Origin: Carboxylicivirga sp. M1479
GTDB taxonomy: Bacteria; Bacteroidota; Bacteroidia; Bacteroidales; Marinilabiliaceae
Assembly: GCF_007097485.1 (NCBI RefSeq)
Contig: NZ_VKDE01000025.1
Span: 1 to 64,000, forward strand
Direction: 5' to 3'
Length of the DNA: 64,000 bases
Part shown: one piece after another, positions 48,865-58,211 of the stretch
How the letters are laid out: every line of letters starts with the position of its first letter
Position numbering within the stretch: position 1 is the stretch's first letter
Notes under the pieces: model-generated
The model's database searches: none
What the model was told of the DNA's origin: nothing
What the model saw: the letters and a program-made list of their open reading frames with translations, nothing else
Made by a program: the position numbers and the translations under genes

Positions 48865-49244
48865 TCGAATAGATTAATTCATAAATAAGCGCTTCGCTAG
48901 TACACTTTAACTGTGGGCTTTGTTGATAAATATAAAGAAAATGAAAAAGAACCCACTGATATACGACCATGAAATGCATCTCGCCCAAACTCTTATTCAA
49001 ACACAGCAATTATCAATGTGAAATATAAATGCTCATAAAGACACTTTATAGTTAAGCAAAACATTCCACTCTTATTTAAGCCTAATAAATACGCAAATCC
49101 CACATCTGTCAGTTTATTACTTAAACATTGACACTTACAAGCACACATATAATCAACTAAAAAATTAGTGAATCAATTTTACGAATATTAAAATATTAAA
49201 TAATAATCGCTATCTTCAACTGTTCAAAAAACAAAACTAAACTT
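48865..49244. other. Divergent gene-free interval, 380 bp
   Basis: A/T-rich interval holding the promoters of the NRAMP-pxpABC operon (minus) and the M16 peptidase gene (plus). I found no convincing TAnnTTTG box for either, and no repeat or hairpin worth noting. Confidence 0.5.
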
Positions 49245-52175
49245 ATGAAACGACTATTCAGCCTGTCCCTAGCAGGCATTTTGGTGCTATTCTCGTGCCA
49301 ACAATCTACGTATCAAACCAAGCAAAAAACTGACTCCAACGGCTACCCATATGAGTCAGTTAGTAATGACCCTTACAAAGCTCGTATTTACACCCTTGAA
49401 AACGGACTTAAAGTTTATCTTACTCGAAACCTTGATGAACCAAGAGTAGCAGCACTAATTGGTGTTAAAGCTGGCTCAACCTTTGAAGATCCTAACGCTA
49501 CAGGATTAGCCCATTACATGGAACACATGATGTTTAAAGGAACATCAAAGGTGGGCACCACTGATTGGGAAGCAGAAAGTGCTTTACTTGAGCAAATATC
49601 TGATTTATTTGAAAAGCATCGCGTAACAGATAATATTGATGCTAAAAAAACAATCTATGCTCAAATTGATAGCTTGTCGCAAATTGCAGCTACCTACGTA
49701 GCAACCAACGAGTTTGACAAGTTAAACACAAGTATGGGGGCATCTCGTGTGAATGCAGGTACTTCTTACGAATCAACCGTATACATGTGCGAAGTACCTA
49801 AAAATGAATTAGAAAGATGGGCTAAACTGGAGCACGAACGTTTCACTGGCTTGGTATTGCGCTTATTCCACACAGAACTTGAAACTGTTTACGAAGAATT
49901 TAATATGTATCAGGATATGGATGGTCAAAGAGCTTTTCAATCGCTAATGGAAGGCTTATTTACCAACCACCCATACGGCCGCGACGTTATTGGATTTCCT
50001 GAGCATTTGAAAAATCCTTCAATGGAAGAGATTTATAAGTTTAAAGAAAAGTTCTATATCCCTAATAACATGGCCATCACACTAGCGGGTGACCTGGAGT
50101 TTGAACCTACCATTCAGTTGGTTGATCAGTACTTTGGTCAGATGGAAAAGAAACCATATACAGAACCTCAGCTTGCTAAAGAAGAACCAATTACTGCACC
50201 TATCATTAAAGAGGTTGTTGGTCCCGATGCTGAAAGTATGGAAATGGCTTTTCGCTTTGATGGTATAGGAAGTGAAGATGAACTAATGGTTGATTTAATC
50301 AGCTCTATTCTCTCAAATGGGCAAGCAGGCCTAATTGACCTAAACCTGGTACAAAAACAAAAGGTTCTAAGCGCTTCATCTGGCTCTTGGTTCATGCGCG
50401 ATCATGGCATCCATATCTTTAGCGGCAAGCCTCGTGAAGGGCAAACATTGGAAGAAGTTAAAGATTTATTATTAGCAGAATTGGATAAAGTAAAACAAGG
50501 TGAATTTGAAGAATGGATTATTGAGGCCATTGTGAACAAGTCGCGCCTTAGTTTTATGCAGGCTTTAGAATACCCTTTTTACTCGGCTTATTCCTTAATG
50601 AATGAATTTATATCAGGCCAATCGCATGCCGATGTATTGGCCACTCTAGATAAGATGAAATCGATTACCAAGGAACAAGTTGTGGCCTTTGCCAACGCTA
50701 AATATGCCGACAACTATGCACTTGTTTACAAACGTACAGGTGATAACAGCGCTTTGGTAAAAGTAGATAAACCAGAAATTACGGCTGTTCCAGTCAATCG
50801 TGAGTTACAGTCTGATTTTGCCAAATCATTCTTGGCAGAAGAAATTAGTGATATAAACCCTGTTTTTGTTGATTTTAACACCAAGCTACATAAGCAAGAG
50901 TTAAAACCAGGCTTAGAGTTTTTCCACTCAACGAATGAAAACAACGGTTTATTCCGATTAAATTACATCATCGACCTTGGTAAAAACAACAGTTTACAAT
51001 TTCCTTTGGCAGTGGATTATCTTCCTTTATTAGGAACCAACAAATATTCGCCAGAGGATTTACGTAAAGAACTATTCAGATATGGGCTTAGCCTGTCGGT
51101 TAATGCTGGTAACGATCGTTGCTACGTAACTATCTCGGGTCTTGATGAGCAATTGGAGCAAGGAATTTCGATGATGGAACACATACTGCACAATGCGAAG
51201 GCTGATCAAGCATCGTATGATGAATTTGTGAAAGGGATAGTGAAAAAGCGTGACGATGCTAAGAAAAGCCAGGGCCGCATATTTAATGCCATGGTGGATT
51301 TTGGTATTTATGGTAAAAAATCGCCAGGTAAATACCTGATCAGTAACGATGAATTGCAAGCCATTGATCCAAGTGATTTAACCAAGCAGTTGAATGAAAT
51401 GACCTATTACGAGCACAAGGTATATTATTATGGGCCATCAAGTACAGAAACGGTAACTGGTTTATTGGCGCAACACCATACCACGCCAGATCAGTTAGCT
51501 GAACTACCAGAATCATTAGAATTTAAAATGCGCGACAACAGCTCCCAGTCTCAGGTATATGTGGTTGATTATGACATTAACCAAGCGAATATACTATTGT
51601 TGGTAAAAGACACCCCTTACGAAACAGAGTTAATTCCGTATGCAGAGGTGTTTAATAATTACTTCGGTTCGGGCTTATCATCGGTTGTTTTTCAGGAAAT
51701 AAGAGAATCGAAAGCGCTAGCCTATTCGGCAGGTGCAGGATATGTTACCGCCAGTAAAAAGAATAAAGACAACTTTATCTATGGTAATTTGGGTACGCAA
51801 GCTGACAAATTAAGCATTGCGACCTCTACTCTTACCGAATTAATGAACGAAATGCCTCGTGCCGAAATGCAATTTAGCCAAGCTTGCGAAGGCATTGTAA
51901 AGCAAATAAATACTGAGCGTATTACCAACAAAGACTTATTTTGGGAATACATGAGTAATAACGATCGTGGCATTGATTACGACATTAGAAAAGATGTTTA
52001 TAATAAAGCACAATCGATTACCCTTGATGATTTTGAGTCGTTCTTTAATGAGCATATTAAAGGTAAGAACTTCACATATATGGTACTTGGGCGTAAAGGC
52101 GATTTAGACAAGAAAGCTTTATCTAAACTGGGTAAAGTAAACGAGCTAGCCTTGGAAGATATCTTCGGATATTAA
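49245..52175 (+). CDS. M16 family zinc peptidase, lipoprotein
   Basis: This 976-residue protein starts with a lipoprotein signal (lipobox VLFSC, Cys at 18), so it is anchored to a membrane outside the cytoplasm. The inverted zinc motif HYMEH (HxxEH) lies at residues 90-94 in LAHYMEHMMFKGT, with the third ligand glutamate expected in ETVYEEF near 208. The second half repeats the M16 fold without HxxEH (SSVVFQEIRESKALAYSAGAGY near 810), as in pitrilysin and insulin-degrading enzymes. It probably degrades peptides in the periplasm. It is transcribed alone, with a strong terminator behind it. Confidence 0.94.
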   Translation: MKRLFSLSLAGILVLFSCQQSTYQTKQKTDSNGYPYESVSNDPYKARIYTLENGLKVYLTRNLDEPRVAALIGVKAGSTFEDPNATGLAHYMEHMMFKGTSKVGTTDWEAESALLEQISDLFEKHRVTDNIDAKKTIYAQIDSLSQIAATYVATNEFDKLNTSMGASRVNAGTSYESTVYMCEVPKNELERWAKLEHERFTGLVLRLFHTELETVYEEFNMYQDMDGQRAFQSLMEGLFTNHPYGRDVIGFPEHLKNPSMEEIYKFKEKFYIPNNMAITLAGDLEFEPTIQLVDQYFGQMEKKPYTEPQLAKEEPITAPIIKEVVGPDAESMEMAFRFDGIGSEDELMVDLISSILSNGQAGLIDLNLVQKQKVLSASSGSWFMRDHGIHIFSGKPREGQTLEEVKDLLLAELDKVKQGEFEEWIIEAIVNKSRLSFMQALEYPFYSAYSLMNEFISGQSHADVLATLDKMKSITKEQVVAFANAKYADNYALVYKRTGDNSALVKVDKPEITAVPVNRELQSDFAKSFLAEEISDINPVFVDFNTKLHKQELKPGLEFFHSTNENNGLFRLNYIIDLGKNNSLQFPLAVDYLPLLGTNKYSPEDLRKELFRYGLSLSVNAGNDRCYVTISGLDEQLEQGISMMEHILHNAKADQASYDEFVKGIVKKRDDAKKSQGRIFNAMVDFGIYGKKSPGKYLISNDELQAIDPSDLTKQLNEMTYYEHKVYYYGPSSTETVTGLLAQHHTTPDQLAELPESLEFKMRDNSSQSQVYVVDYDINQANILLLVKDTPYETELIPYAEVFNNYFGSGLSSVVFQEIRESKALAYSAGAGYVTASKKNKDNFIYGNLGTQADKLSIATSTLTELMNEMPRAEMQFSQACEGIVKQINTERITNKDLFWEYMSNNDRGIDYDIRKDVYNKAQSITLDDFESFFNEHIKGKNFTYMVLGRKGDLDKKALSKLGKVNELALEDIFGY

Positions 52176-52194
52176 GCTATTTGATTTGAATCCA

Positions 52195-52229
52195 TTAAAA
52201 ATCCCGGTAAAGTCCGGGATTTTTTTTTA
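52195..52229. terminator. Bidirectional rho-independent terminator
   Basis: ATCCCGG-TAAAGT-CCGGGAT, flanked by A on the left and nine T on the right. It serves the M16 gene from the plus side and, with its T run on the other strand, the converging tcdA gene. Confidence 0.9.
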
Positions 52230-53033
52230 TGCCTGTTTCTTAATTTCTTCTCGTATTTGATTGATGACTAAACCGGCAAGCGTAAAGCCAAATATTCCGG
52301 TCACGTGAGATAAGCTACCGTTAACCGATGCTTTTTTATTATCCCACTTGTGGTTGACTAACTCTGGCTTACCAGGACCATTGCCATCCATATTCTCTGG
52401 CTTGTTTGATGTTTCATCAATTAAATAGGCTCCCTCATTTGCCTGCACTTCATCACTAAAAACACAAGGGAAGTCGCGTTCTGGCATGCCGCGTCGTCTA
52501 ACCACCTTACGCACCTTACGTGCCAAAGGACAACCTGTCACATTCCAAAATGATTCTACTTTTATGCGGGTTGGATCAACTTTAAGCGCAGCCCCCATTG
52601 AAGATACAAAAATAGCTTTAGTGGCTGCTGCCATTTCTATTAAATAAGCTTTACTACTAAGGCTATCAATGGCGTCAATTATAATATCATAGTCATCTAA
52701 ATTAAACAGATGCCCTGTTTTGTAACTATATATTTCTTGTATATCGTTGATGTTCGCCTCTGGATTAATTTCCAAAAGGCGATTTTTAAGAGCTACCGTT
52801 TTTACCTGACCAACAGTTTTGGTGGTGGCCATCATTTGCCTGTTCACATTGGTTATGCATACCCGATCGCTATCAACAATGGTTAAGTTCAATAAACCGG
52901 TACGAATTAAACTCTCTGCACACCAACTGCCAACTCCACCTATTCCGAACAAAATTACTTTTTTACCTGCTAAGGCAGACATCATCTCCTTACCAAGCAA
53001 TAATTCTGATCGATGATAAATATTTTTACTCAT
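52227..53033 (-). CDS. tcdA: tRNA threonylcarbamoyladenosine dehydratase
   Basis: This 268-residue ThiF/E1-like protein has the ATP-binding GIGGVGSWCAESLIRTGL near residue 31 and VDSDRVCITNVNRQ near 55. The C-terminal block, with CPLARKVRKVVRRRGM and GSLSHVTGIFG, matches TcdA (CsdL) rather than ThiF or MoeB. TcdA cyclises t6A37 in tRNAs to ct6A using ATP. It is the only ThiF-fold protein in the window, so it was considered as the missing ThiS activator, but its C-terminus argues for TcdA. Confidence 0.92.
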   Translation of the reverse strand: MSKNIYHRSELLLGKEMMSALAGKKVILFGIGGVGSWCAESLIRTGLLNLTIVDSDRVCITNVNRQMMATTKTVGQVKTVALKNRLLEINPEANINDIQEIYSYKTGHLFNLDDYDIIIDAIDSLSSKAYLIEMAAATKAIFVSSMGAALKVDPTRIKVESFWNVTGCPLARKVRKVVRRRGMPERDFPCVFSDEVQANEGAYLIDETSNKPENMDGNGPGKPELVNHKWDNKKASVNGSLSHVTGIFGFTLAGLVINQIREEIKKQA

Positions 53034-53137
53034 ACTATGCTCTAATCTTTGGGCGGCAAAAATAATAATTTTCTACATTTTCACACACCATCAAAACAAA
53101 GATCGCAACAGCACAATGGCATCTATTTATCAGACAG

Positions 53138-54361
53138 TTAAATATTAATCTCTCGATCTCTAAAACCTAGTAAATACAAAAGGGCATCTAATCCAATGGT
53201 AGAAATATGATGTTTTGCTGATTCTTGCACTTTAGGTTTTGCATGAAATGCAATACCCAATCCAGCCAATTTCAGCATGGGCAAATCGTTGGAACCATCT
53301 CCAACTGCAATTACTTGCTCAAGGTGGATATCCTCTTTAAAAGCCAATAGTTTTAGTAGCTCGGCCTTTTTGTCGCCATTCACAATTTCTCCTTTGTGCT
53401 TGCCTGTCAATTTCCCATTTTCAATTTCTAACTCATTGGCAAACACGTAATCAATATTTAATTTATTTTTTAAGTAATTGCCGAAATAGTTGAAGCCACC
53501 TGATAAAATAGCCGTTTTATAGCCATATTTCTTTAAGGTTTTAAACAAACGCTCGGCTCCTTCCGTAATAGGTAAGTTCTCAGCAATCTCTTTCATTACG
53601 GACTCATCCAGACCTTTAAGCAGTGCTACCCGCTGTATAAAGCTCTCGTCAAAATCAATCTCGCCACGCATGGCTGCTTCGGTTATTTCTTTTACCTGAT
53701 CCCCAATCCCTGCCTTTATTGCTAACTCGTCTATTACTTCCGTTTGAATCAGCGTCGAATCCATATCAAAACAAACCAAACGACGATTACGACGAAAAAT
53801 ATTATCGGCCTGGAACGCAATATCAACACCTGCTTCTTTCGAAATATCGATAAACTGCTGCTTCATATCTTCCTCACTAATTGGCGTACCTCTCACCGAG
53901 AATTCAACCACTGACTTATCATTCCCCTCATGATCGTCGAGCAAAACACGACCGCTCAAACGAGAGATATAATCGATATTCAAACCTTGATTAGAAATAA
54001 TCGTAGTCACTTGCGATAATTGATCGGCCGTTAATTTGCGTGATAATAAAGTAATAATGAAGCGGTCTTTTCCCTGATGACCAACCCAATCTTTATATTT
54101 TTCTTCGGTTACTGGCGTAAACTTAAGGTTAAGTCCCAATTCATATGACTTAAATAATAACTCCTTTAGTACAGGAGCCGACTCTGATGACTCTGGCACC
54201 TCAAACAAAATACCAAGCCCGAGATCCTCGTGTATAACCGCCTGCCCAATATCCAGTATATTAACACCATATTGCGATAAAATACCAGTTAGAACAGCCG
54301 TTAATCCTGGTTTATCTTCCCCTGATATATTTAATAAAATGATTTCTTTGCTTCGGTGCAT
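53138..54361 (-). CDS. serB: Phosphoserine phosphatase with ACT-like N-terminus
   Basis: This 407-residue protein has two ACT-type regulatory modules (about residues 1-90 and 95-180, the first starting LLNISGEDKPGLTAVLTGIL) and a HAD phosphatase domain. The nucleophile motif is DMDSTLIQTEVIDELA near 202; LSGGFNYFG and GDGSNDLPMLKLAGLG follow. It makes the last step of serine synthesis, upstream of glyA's substrate. I start at 54361 (MHRSKEIILLN); the frame extends to 54418 without family residues and into the promoter region (-7-like TATTTTTG at 54390-54397). Confidence 0.95.
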   Translation of the reverse strand: MHRSKEIILLNISGEDKPGLTAVLTGILSQYGVNILDIGQAVIHEDLGLGILFEVPESSESAPVLKELLFKSYELGLNLKFTPVTEEKYKDWVGHQGKDRFIITLLSRKLTADQLSQVTTIISNQGLNIDYISRLSGRVLLDDHEGNDKSVVEFSVRGTPISEEDMKQQFIDISKEAGVDIAFQADNIFRRNRRLVCFDMDSTLIQTEVIDELAIKAGIGDQVKEITEAAMRGEIDFDESFIQRVALLKGLDESVMKEIAENLPITEGAERLFKTLKKYGYKTAILSGGFNYFGNYLKNKLNIDYVFANELEIENGKLTGKHKGEIVNGDKKAELLKLLAFKEDIHLEQVIAVGDGSNDLPMLKLAGLGIAFHAKPKVQESAKHHISTIGLDALLYLLGFRDREINI

Positions 54362-54708
54362 GAGTATAAATTTGATATTAAATGATAGACAAAAATAATA
54401 ATCTAATACCAAACACACTTAATCTACTGTTAATTTTATCTTACCTATTTTATAATGAGGCTAAAATTATAGGTCGACGCACTGAATTGAAATTAAGAGC
54501 ATAATACTGACACTAAAAGCGGCAGAGAAATACCCCAATTTTACATCAACAAGATACACCTTAGAATAGTCGAAATGTAGTACCGACAATGAAAAAAAAC
54601 ACTTTGATAATGCATAAAAAACACATTGAAATTTGTCTGAATTAGAAAATGTTTTACTTTTGCACCGCTGTTAACGAAAAACAGCCATCTGTTATACGAA
54701 CAGACAAT
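54362..54708. other. Gene-free interval, 347 bp
   Basis: Holds the serB promoter region and, at 54632-54662, the tRNA promoter. No other gene or repeat was seen. Confidence 0.6.
54632..54662 (+). promoter_or_regulatory. Consensus promoter of the tRNA pair
   Basis: TTTG at 54632-54635, exactly 19 bases, TACTTTTG at 54655-54662: a perfect match to the Bacteroidota primary-sigma consensus. It lies 46 bases before the mature tRNA-Gly. Confidence 0.85.
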
Positions 54709-54781
<73 letters not shown>

Positions 54782-54829
54782 CGGTTTAATAGTAGTTAAG
54801 ATTGGAATAAACGTATTCAATTTTAATTT

Positions 54830-54901
54830 GCCGATGTAGCTCAGGGGTAGAGCGTTTCCTTGGTAAGGAAGAGGTCACGAGTTCAAATCTCGTCATTGGC
54901 T
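54830..54901 (+). tRNA. tRNA-Thr (anticodon GGT)
   Basis: 72-base cloverleaf: acceptor GCCGATG/CATTGGC with one G-T pair, D-arm GCTCAGGGGTAGAGC, anticodon loop TTGGTAA, T-arm ACGAGTTCAAATCTCGT, discriminator T. CCA is not encoded. It is 48 bases after tRNA-Gly and shares its promoter and terminator. Confidence 0.95.
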
Positions 54902-54906
54902 CACAT

Positions 54907-54937
54907 AAGGATTCTCATTTTGAGAATCCTTTTTTTG
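54907..54937 (+). terminator. Rho-independent terminator of the tRNA operon
   Basis: AAGGATTCTCA-TTT-TGAGAATCCTT, a perfect 11-bp stem followed by seven T, 5 bases after tRNA-Thr. Confidence 0.95.
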
Positions 54938-55050
54938 TACATTTTTTTTAGTGAAACCCTAAAAATAAAAGTCCACAATATTTTCGAACTCTGTAGCGCA
55001 TGAGTTATGCAAGTGTTTTCATTTTACCTCAGCTCACACCAAATGAACAC

Positions 55051-55326
55051 TTAGTTTTGTGCTTCTGCTATTTTTGAGCGGAGTAAGTCCTTTGATTGCT
55101 TCGAAAGCTGAATACCATCTTCCTGATCCTCTACCTTTTGTTTCATTTTAAGTATTGCATCATTCAAAAAGTGTACTTGCTCGGCAAAGCGTCTACAATA
55201 TTTACACATCATCAAATGAAACTTCAATTGTAATCGTTCAGCAAAGCTCAGGACATCTTGCTCTCGTTTTGAGATTAAATAAGTCGCTTCTTTACAAGTA
55301 ATCATCATTTTACCTTTTGTATCCAT
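55051..55326 (-). CDS. Zinc-finger anti-sigma-like protein
   Basis: This 91-residue protein carries a zf-HC2-type pattern: C near residue 11 (ITCKEATYLIS), then KFHLMMCKYC (H-x3-C-x2-C), as in ZAS-type anti-sigma factors. It has no membrane helix, so it is cytoplasmic, and the C-terminal 35 residues are a charged helix. It starts 11 bases after the ECF sigma gene, the usual arrangement for a sigma/anti-sigma pair. The redox- or zinc-responsive idea is inferred from that family. Confidence 0.8.
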   Translation of the reverse strand: MDTKGKMMITCKEATYLISKREQDVLSFAERLQLKFHLMMCKYCRRFAEQVHFLNDAILKMKQKVEDQEDGIQLSKQSKDLLRSKIAEAQN

Positions 55327-55336
55327 CTATCCCCCT

Positions 55337-55903
55337 CTATTTAAACCAACTTTTTTCAACACAATCGCGCAATTGAAGTCGGGCTCTATGCAACATTACC
55401 CACATATTAGACGAAGTAATGTTTAATTCCTTACAAACCTCTTCCCCTTTCATTTCATCCATCACGCGCAGAATAAAACACGATGCCCATTTTTCGGGCA
55501 AATGCCTAATACAAGCTTGCAAAATGGCCTTAAACTCATCGTTTTCGATTTGATCCTGAGCATTTAACTGCCAATCCTTAGGGGCTTTATTATCTAACCA
55601 ATGATCATTCATCATACCTTGTTTTCCAAAGCGCTCATCAGTTTGATCCAGTGAAAACTCTTTCACAGATGATTTTTTACGGTAATAATCGATGATTTTT
55701 CTTTTGAGAATAGCCGTCAACCAGGTTCGCTCATTGCTGTTTCCTTGAAAATTAGAGCTTCCCTTTATTCCTGACAGAAATGTTTCTTGCACCAAATCCT
55801 CAGCCAATTCATCACTGTTCACGCGCGATAATGCATATCTGTAAAGATAATCAGCATAAGAATCGACCCATTTATTCGGATTCAAATAATGTTTCATACA
55901 CAA
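55337..55903 (-). CDS. ECF-type RNA polymerase sigma factor
   Basis: This protein of 188 residues (186 from the second ATG) has a sigma-70 region 2 at about 17-85 (DYLYRYALSRVNSDELAEDLVQETFLSG and RTWLTAILKRKIIDYYRKKS). An acidic linker follows, then region 4 at about 125-180 (LPEKWASCFILRVMDEMKGEEVCKELNITSSNMWVMLHRARLQL). The linker of about 40 residues is longer than usual. It is coupled to the zinc-finger protein gene 11 bases downstream. Its regulon is unknown; the divergent nhaC-like gene is a possible target by position only. Confidence 0.92.
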   Translation of the reverse strand: MCMKHYLNPNKWVDSYADYLYRYALSRVNSDELAEDLVQETFLSGIKGSSNFQGNSNERTWLTAILKRKIIDYYRKKSSVKEFSLDQTDERFGKQGMMNDHWLDNKAPKDWQLNAQDQIENDEFKAILQACIRHLPEKWASCFILRVMDEMKGEEVCKELNITSSNMWVMLHRARLQLRDCVEKSWFK

Positions 55904-56090
55904 AAAGGTATCTTTTAATCTGCTTCTAAAACATACTTACCCAGCAATAAGTTTTAAGTTTGATAACAATCGAATAAATTTAAAAATTTGATCATCATTA
56001 AATCTAAGCCACCGATTGTAATGGATTAAAAACACAACACACTTTACAAAGCATTTTTATAATATTGTAGTGCAAAACAAAACCACAAAC

Positions 56091-57368
56091 ATGAAAGACC
56101 TCAAGATTAAAGCACTCATTCCCATTGGCGTATTTTTAATCATCTACCTCATCCCGGGATGGCTGAGTGGCGATTTTTATAGAATGCCAATCATTATTTC
56201 ATTTCTAGTGGCTGCTTTTGTAGCTCTTTTTATGGCTCCTGGCAAAAAGCTAACTAATAAAATGGAAGTATTTACCAAGGGAATGGGACATCCGGGTATA
56301 ATGATGATGTGCTTAATTTTTATTTTAGCAGGTGCTTTTGCAAATGTGGCTCGCGAAATGGGAGCTGTTGATGCAACGGTTAATATTGGTTTGCATTATT
56401 TACCTCAGCAAGTATTAATAGCGGGTTTGTTTATTATCGGATGTTTTATTTCTTTGGCTGTGGGCACCTCAGTAGGCACTGTTGTGGCACTGACGCCAGT
56501 AGCCATAGGGCTTGGTGAAGCGATTGACATTAACGCAGCGGTGGCAGTTGGAGCAACAATTGGCGGCGCAATGTTTGGCGATAATCTTTCCATGATTTCG
56601 GACACGACAATTGCCGCTACACGCACACAAAACTGTCAAATGAAAGACAAGTTTAGAGCCAATATTAAACTGGTACTTCCTGCGGCCATCATTTCATTAA
56701 TCATATATTTACTAATGCCTTCAACGGCAGGCGAGCATACTATAACAATTAACTGGATCGACTACATAAAGTTAATACCCTACCTCACTGTTTTAATAGC
56801 TGCAGTTTTGGGAATGAATGTTTTTCTAGTTCTTAGCATGGGTATTATTTTGGCCGGTGGCATTGGCTTAATAACGGAAGACTTTCATTTCTGGTCGTTT
56901 CTTTCGTCGATTAACAATGGCATGCAAGGCATGGCCGAAATTGTTGTGGTATCAATGTTAGTAGGTGCGATTGTAGAGGTGGTACGTGTAAATGGAGGCA
57001 TTGACTACCTGATTACACACATTGGCAAACGAACCAAAGGACAAAAGGGTGCCGAATTTAGTATTGCCGCGCTTACAGGCATCGTAAATGTATTTACAGC
57101 CAACAACACCATTGCTATTTTAATGTCGGGCCCAATCGTCAAAAATATTGCGGACAAATTTAAGATTGCTCCCCAACGATCGGCCAGCTTAATGGATACG
57201 GCCTCATGCTTTGTGCAAGGCACCTTGCCATATGGAGCTCAAATATTAGCAGCTATTGGTTTAGCAGCAGGCGCCCTTTCTCCATTTGAAATAATGAGCT
57301 ACTTGTTCTACCCTTATTTGATGGGAATAACAGTAATTTTATCCATCGCATTAAAAAAAACCTGCTAG
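56091..57368 (+). CDS. NhaC-family Na+/H+ antiporter
   Basis: This protein of about 425 residues has 10-12 membrane helices and NhaC-family features: SLAVGTSVGTVVALTPVAIGLGEAIDI near residue 125, GGAMFGDNLSMISDTTIAATRTQNC near 162, and FTANNTIAILMSGPIVK near 340. It would exchange Na+ for H+ (or related ions or organic acids) at the inner membrane. I start at 56091 (MKDLKIKALIP); the GTG at 56070 is less likely. Its TAG stop lies within the stem of its own terminator. Confidence 0.9.
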   Translation: MKDLKIKALIPIGVFLIIYLIPGWLSGDFYRMPIIISFLVAAFVALFMAPGKKLTNKMEVFTKGMGHPGIMMMCLIFILAGAFANVAREMGAVDATVNIGLHYLPQQVLIAGLFIIGCFISLAVGTSVGTVVALTPVAIGLGEAIDINAAVAVGATIGGAMFGDNLSMISDTTIAATRTQNCQMKDKFRANIKLVLPAAIISLIIYLLMPSTAGEHTITINWIDYIKLIPYLTVLIAAVLGMNVFLVLSMGIILAGGIGLITEDFHFWSFLSSINNGMQGMAEIVVVSMLVGAIVEVVRVNGGIDYLITHIGKRTKGQKGAEFSIAALTGIVNVFTANNTIAILMSGPIVKNIADKFKIAPQRSASLMDTASCFVQGTLPYGAQILAAIGLAAGALSPFEIMSYLFYPYLMGITVILSIALKKTC

Positions 57369-57390
57369 AGCATAGCAACTAGCAGGTTTT
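57359..57390 (+). terminator. Terminator overlapping the nhaC-like stop codon
   Basis: CCTGCTAG (57361-57368) and CTAGCAGG (57379-57386) with AA/TT extension and four T. The stop TAG at 57366-57368 is part of the left arm, so a terminating ribosome would cover the stem as it forms. Confidence 0.85.
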
Positions 57391-57434
57391 AACCATAAAA
57401 CAACTCAAAATTAACACAACTTCTTTCTATATAT

Positions 57435-58208
57435 CTACTTATCTCCTATACTCGCACCTTCATCTGGTTTATCAAACGTAGGTAATTCAAATTCAATACC
57501 TGAATCAACCGTTTGATCGTGAACCAAGTGATAAAAAGCCTGGCCAGCAGATCCACTATTCCTTACCATAATATCTTCGTAGGAATGTCTAAACCAAACT
57601 GATACCACGTATTCCATATCCTTAGGCACGTATACAACCTGATTAAAATCGTCCACAATTACGCCATCAATAGTGGCTTCGTATATTTGTGAATAAAACT
57701 CCTGCCCTGTACCGTTAGCCAAATGCACAGATACCTGATCCAATGCCAATGGTATTTCAGAAATACCATCTTCGCTAACGAAAATATCGGAACGCTCAAC
57801 TATATAATAGGCTTTCTTGCCAGATAACTTGTCTTCGTACTCGGGATGGTTAACTTCAATACCATACCACTCAATGGCCATAAATTCAATCTGAGGATCA
57901 TGTAAATCTATATTTGTATACACCTTATCCTCAAACAAACCTGTATCAGGGTTGTACAATTCAAAAATTGTTACAGTGTAACCATCAGTAATATAATTGT
58001 GATCTGGCTCTTCGTAGCTCTGTCTAGATTTTAAAGGCACCTCAACAGGATCTAAAAAATTGTTGTACTGCAATAATACCTCAACTTCATCTCCATCGTG
58101 TGAAATTGCACTGCCAGGTCGTTCTTTTAAGTCATCATCGCAGCTAAGCATTAACAGCATGATGCCCACTAGTAATGTCACTAATTTAATATGTCTCATC
58201 ATAACCAT
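57435..58208 (-). CDS. Paralogous lipoprotein A
   Basis: This 257-residue protein has a lipoprotein signal (lipobox LMLSC, Cys at about 23, followed by DDD, an outer-membrane-export type). The mature part is beta-rich. It shares long motifs with the protein at 59047-59826: NYITDGYTVTIFELYNPDTG, VSVHLANGTGQEF, VDDFNQVVYVPKDMEYVV and GSAGQAFYH. It ends GASIGDK. No known domain was recognised. It is third in transcription order in a set of three minus-strand lipoprotein genes, 3 bases after gene B. Function unknown; a surface assembly is a guess. Confidence 0.85.
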   Translation of the reverse strand: MVMMRHIKLVTLLVGIMLLMLSCDDDLKERPGSAISHDGDEVEVLLQYNNFLDPVEVPLKSRQSYEEPDHNYITDGYTVTIFELYNPDTGLFEDKVYTNIDLHDPQIEFMAIEWYGIEVNHPEYEDKLSGKKAYYIVERSDIFVSEDGISEIPLALDQVSVHLANGTGQEFYSQIYEATIDGVIVDDFNQVVYVPKDMEYVVSVWFRHSYEDIMVRNSGSAGQAFYHLVHDQTVDSGIEFELPTFDKPDEGASIGDK

Positions 58209-58211
58209 GCT

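Noticed and set aside
48557-49009. Minus-strand open frame of 150 codons overlapping the NRAMP-like gene start
   Set aside because: It lies in another frame over the transporter N-terminus and its residues are an out-of-frame reading of that gene.
52227-53033. ThiF-fold gene considered as the missing thiF
   Set aside because: The C-terminal region and basic CPLARKVRKV block match TcdA, and it is not linked to the thi operon.
57225-57240. TTGCCATATGGAGCTC, similar to the shared leader core before pxpA
   Set aside because: It is inside the coding region of the NhaC-like gene, reads as normal codons, and lacks the rest of the 40-base motif.
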